Virus record (IMG/VR): IMGVR_UViG_3300031576_000014
Coordinates: 1-64,000 of that record
DNA length: 64,000 nucleotides
Reading direction: 5' to 3' (one strand)
Origin: a virus
Shown: positions 63,261 to 64,000 of the stretch, piece after piece
How the letters are laid out: every line of letters starts with the position of its first letter
Position numbering within the stretch: position 1 is the stretch's first letter
Position numbers and translations under genes: made by a program
The notes under the pieces: model-generated
Seen by the model: only the letters and a program-made list of their open reading frames with translations
Told to the model about the DNA's origin: nothing
Databases searched by the model: none

Positions 63261-63992
63261 TCAGAACAGAAAGCTCTGCCGCCCGATGCCCGGCGTGTAC
63301 GGCGTCGGAACGCCCGTCAGGCCGGCGAGGTCCGGGGGCTGCGTCAGGAGCGTGGCCGGGATCAGCGCCGCGAGCCCTATGCTGTCGAGCGCGCCCCCCG
63401 GCGTCGTGGCGGTCGGGGTGGCCGGCGACGCAGCACCCTGGAGCAGGGTCGTCATGATCGCCGCGAGCGTTCCAGGAAAACCCGCGTTGAAGGAAACCGT
63501 GAACGGCATCGCCCACGCCCCCAGGGCGTTCATCACGATCACGAAGTTCGCGATGAGGTTCGAGACCTGCTCGAGCGTGATCGCGTGGCCGGTCGCCCCG
63601 AGCCCGCCCGTCGCGACCGCGAGCGTGCCCTGCGTCAGGAACTGGGAGCCGTCCGCAGCCATCGTCAGCTGCGTCGTCCCCGCAGCCTGGAGGAGGAGCT
63701 GGTTCGACGCGACCTGCACCTGCACCGTCGTGTCGCCGTCCGCGCTCGAAAACCCGACCGCGTCCGCCCCGAGGAAGATGCGCGCGCCGTCCCCGTCGTT
63801 GACCAGGAACTGCCCCTTCTCGTCGAGCGCGATCTGCGAGCCGGTCGCCGCGTTGCGCACGAGGTACGCGTGAGCCGTCTCGAAGACGTACGGCGTGCGC
63901 ACGCGCCGGAAAGCGAACGTGTTCTTCGTCGCGTCCATGCCGGCAACGGTGCGGGGCCAAGCGTCGATCGCGTTCGAGAGCCGCTTGACCAC
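63261..63992 (-). CDS. Tail structural protein, possibly 5'-truncated
   Basis: 243 aa visible. Beta-helix-like repeats (VQVASNQLLLQAAGTTQLTMA), a hydrophobic middle (LIANFVIVMNALGAWAM), and a Thr/Pro/Gly-rich C-terminus. Reads as a spike, hub or baseplate component; a GTG at 63992 is close to the window edge and the frame stays open to the edge, so the start may be missing. Confidence 0.65.
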   Translation of the reverse strand: MVKRLSNAIDAWPRTVAGMDATKNTFAFRRVRTPYVFETAHAYLVRNAATGSQIALDEKGQFLVNDGDGARIFLGADAVGFSSADGDTTVQVQVASNQLLLQAAGTTQLTMAADGSQFLTQGTLAVATGGLGATGHAITLEQVSNLIANFVIVMNALGAWAMPFTVSFNAGFPGTLAAIMTTLLQGAASPATPTATTPGGALDSIGLAALIPATLLTQPPDLAGLTGVPTPYTPGIGRQSFLF

Positions 63993-64000
63993 GATCGGCC

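Noticed and set aside
63149-63457. Plus-strand frame over cassette III running into the tail gene
   Set aside because: Only the first 16 codons resemble the 24.2 kb gene; after that it is antisense to the tail protein and Arg/Pro-rich.
1-64000. tRNA or rRNA genes
   Set aside because: No cloverleaf-like sequence with a convincing T-loop (GTTCRANYC) or CCA-bearing end was recognised by eye; a tRNA search program would settle this.

Overview
The window reads as one contiguous piece of a large, GC-rich, tailed double-stranded DNA phage, probably a myovirus because it carries a baseplate J-like protein and a gp25/W-like baseplate wedge protein. No bacterial housekeeping block, rRNA or tRNA was recognised. 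About one hundred genes can be supported. All but two lie on the minus strand and are packed tightly, very often with the next start overlapping the previous stop by 4 nt (ATGA, GTGA or TTGA). Both edges are open: a gene runs off the left end and a tail gene may run off the right end. The host cannot be named from the sequence.

Transcription runs right to left. From the right: tail and baseplate genes (63.99-52.8 kb) interrupted by a lone plus-strand thyX, then a coiled-coil/membrane pair (52.8-51.9 kb). A replication block follows (51.7-39.7 kb): a DECH-box helicase containing an intein, small genes, DnaB helicase, a DnaA domain IV-like protein, a DnaG-type primase, a sigma-region-2-like protein and family B DNA polymerase. 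Next is a recombination and nucleotide block (39.7-24.4 kb): SSB, an HNH endonuclease, a RecA-like ATPase, an adenine methyltransferase, SbcD and SbcC homologues, a RuvC-like nuclease, a ParB-like protein, a chorismate-mutase-like protein, a C5 cytosine methyltransferase, a SAM methyltransferase, a UDG-like protein and dTMP kinase. A long run of small, mostly zinc-ribbon genes follows (24-15.6 kb) with a metzincin-like protein, a DUF932-like protein, an RNA ligase and a terminase-small-subunit candidate. Then come the large terminase with an intein (15.6-12.7 kb), more small genes, a sigma-region-4-like protein, virion proteins (8.7-5.4 kb, including one with about nine 35-residue repeats), a second ParB-like protein and a papain-like cysteine protease (1 kb).

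Two regulatory sequence families stand out. One is a perfect palindrome of 20-22 bp or more (half-site CACGTAAACCG) present nine times plus one decayed copy. It usually sits between a gene's stop and the next start, but once lies in frame inside the helicase gene. The other is a cassette of three inverted repeats (half-site GCTATGACA) that precedes three minus-strand operons at 20.7, 24.1 and 63.1 kb. In addition, the octamer GGCGGCAA recurs just upstream of at least twelve start codons.

The gene set suggests a phage that brings its own replisome (PolB, primase, DnaB, SSB, a DnaA-like origin binder), recombination and repair proteins, dTMP supply (ThyX, dTMP kinase) and DNA methyltransferases. 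It may reprogram transcription with sigma-like proteins whose regions 2 and 4 are on separate genes. Several apparent frameshifts (3.64, 5.08, 25.9 and 37.02 kb, and inside the helicase intein) are either assembly indels or real; the one in ssb decides whether the protein has its acidic tail.
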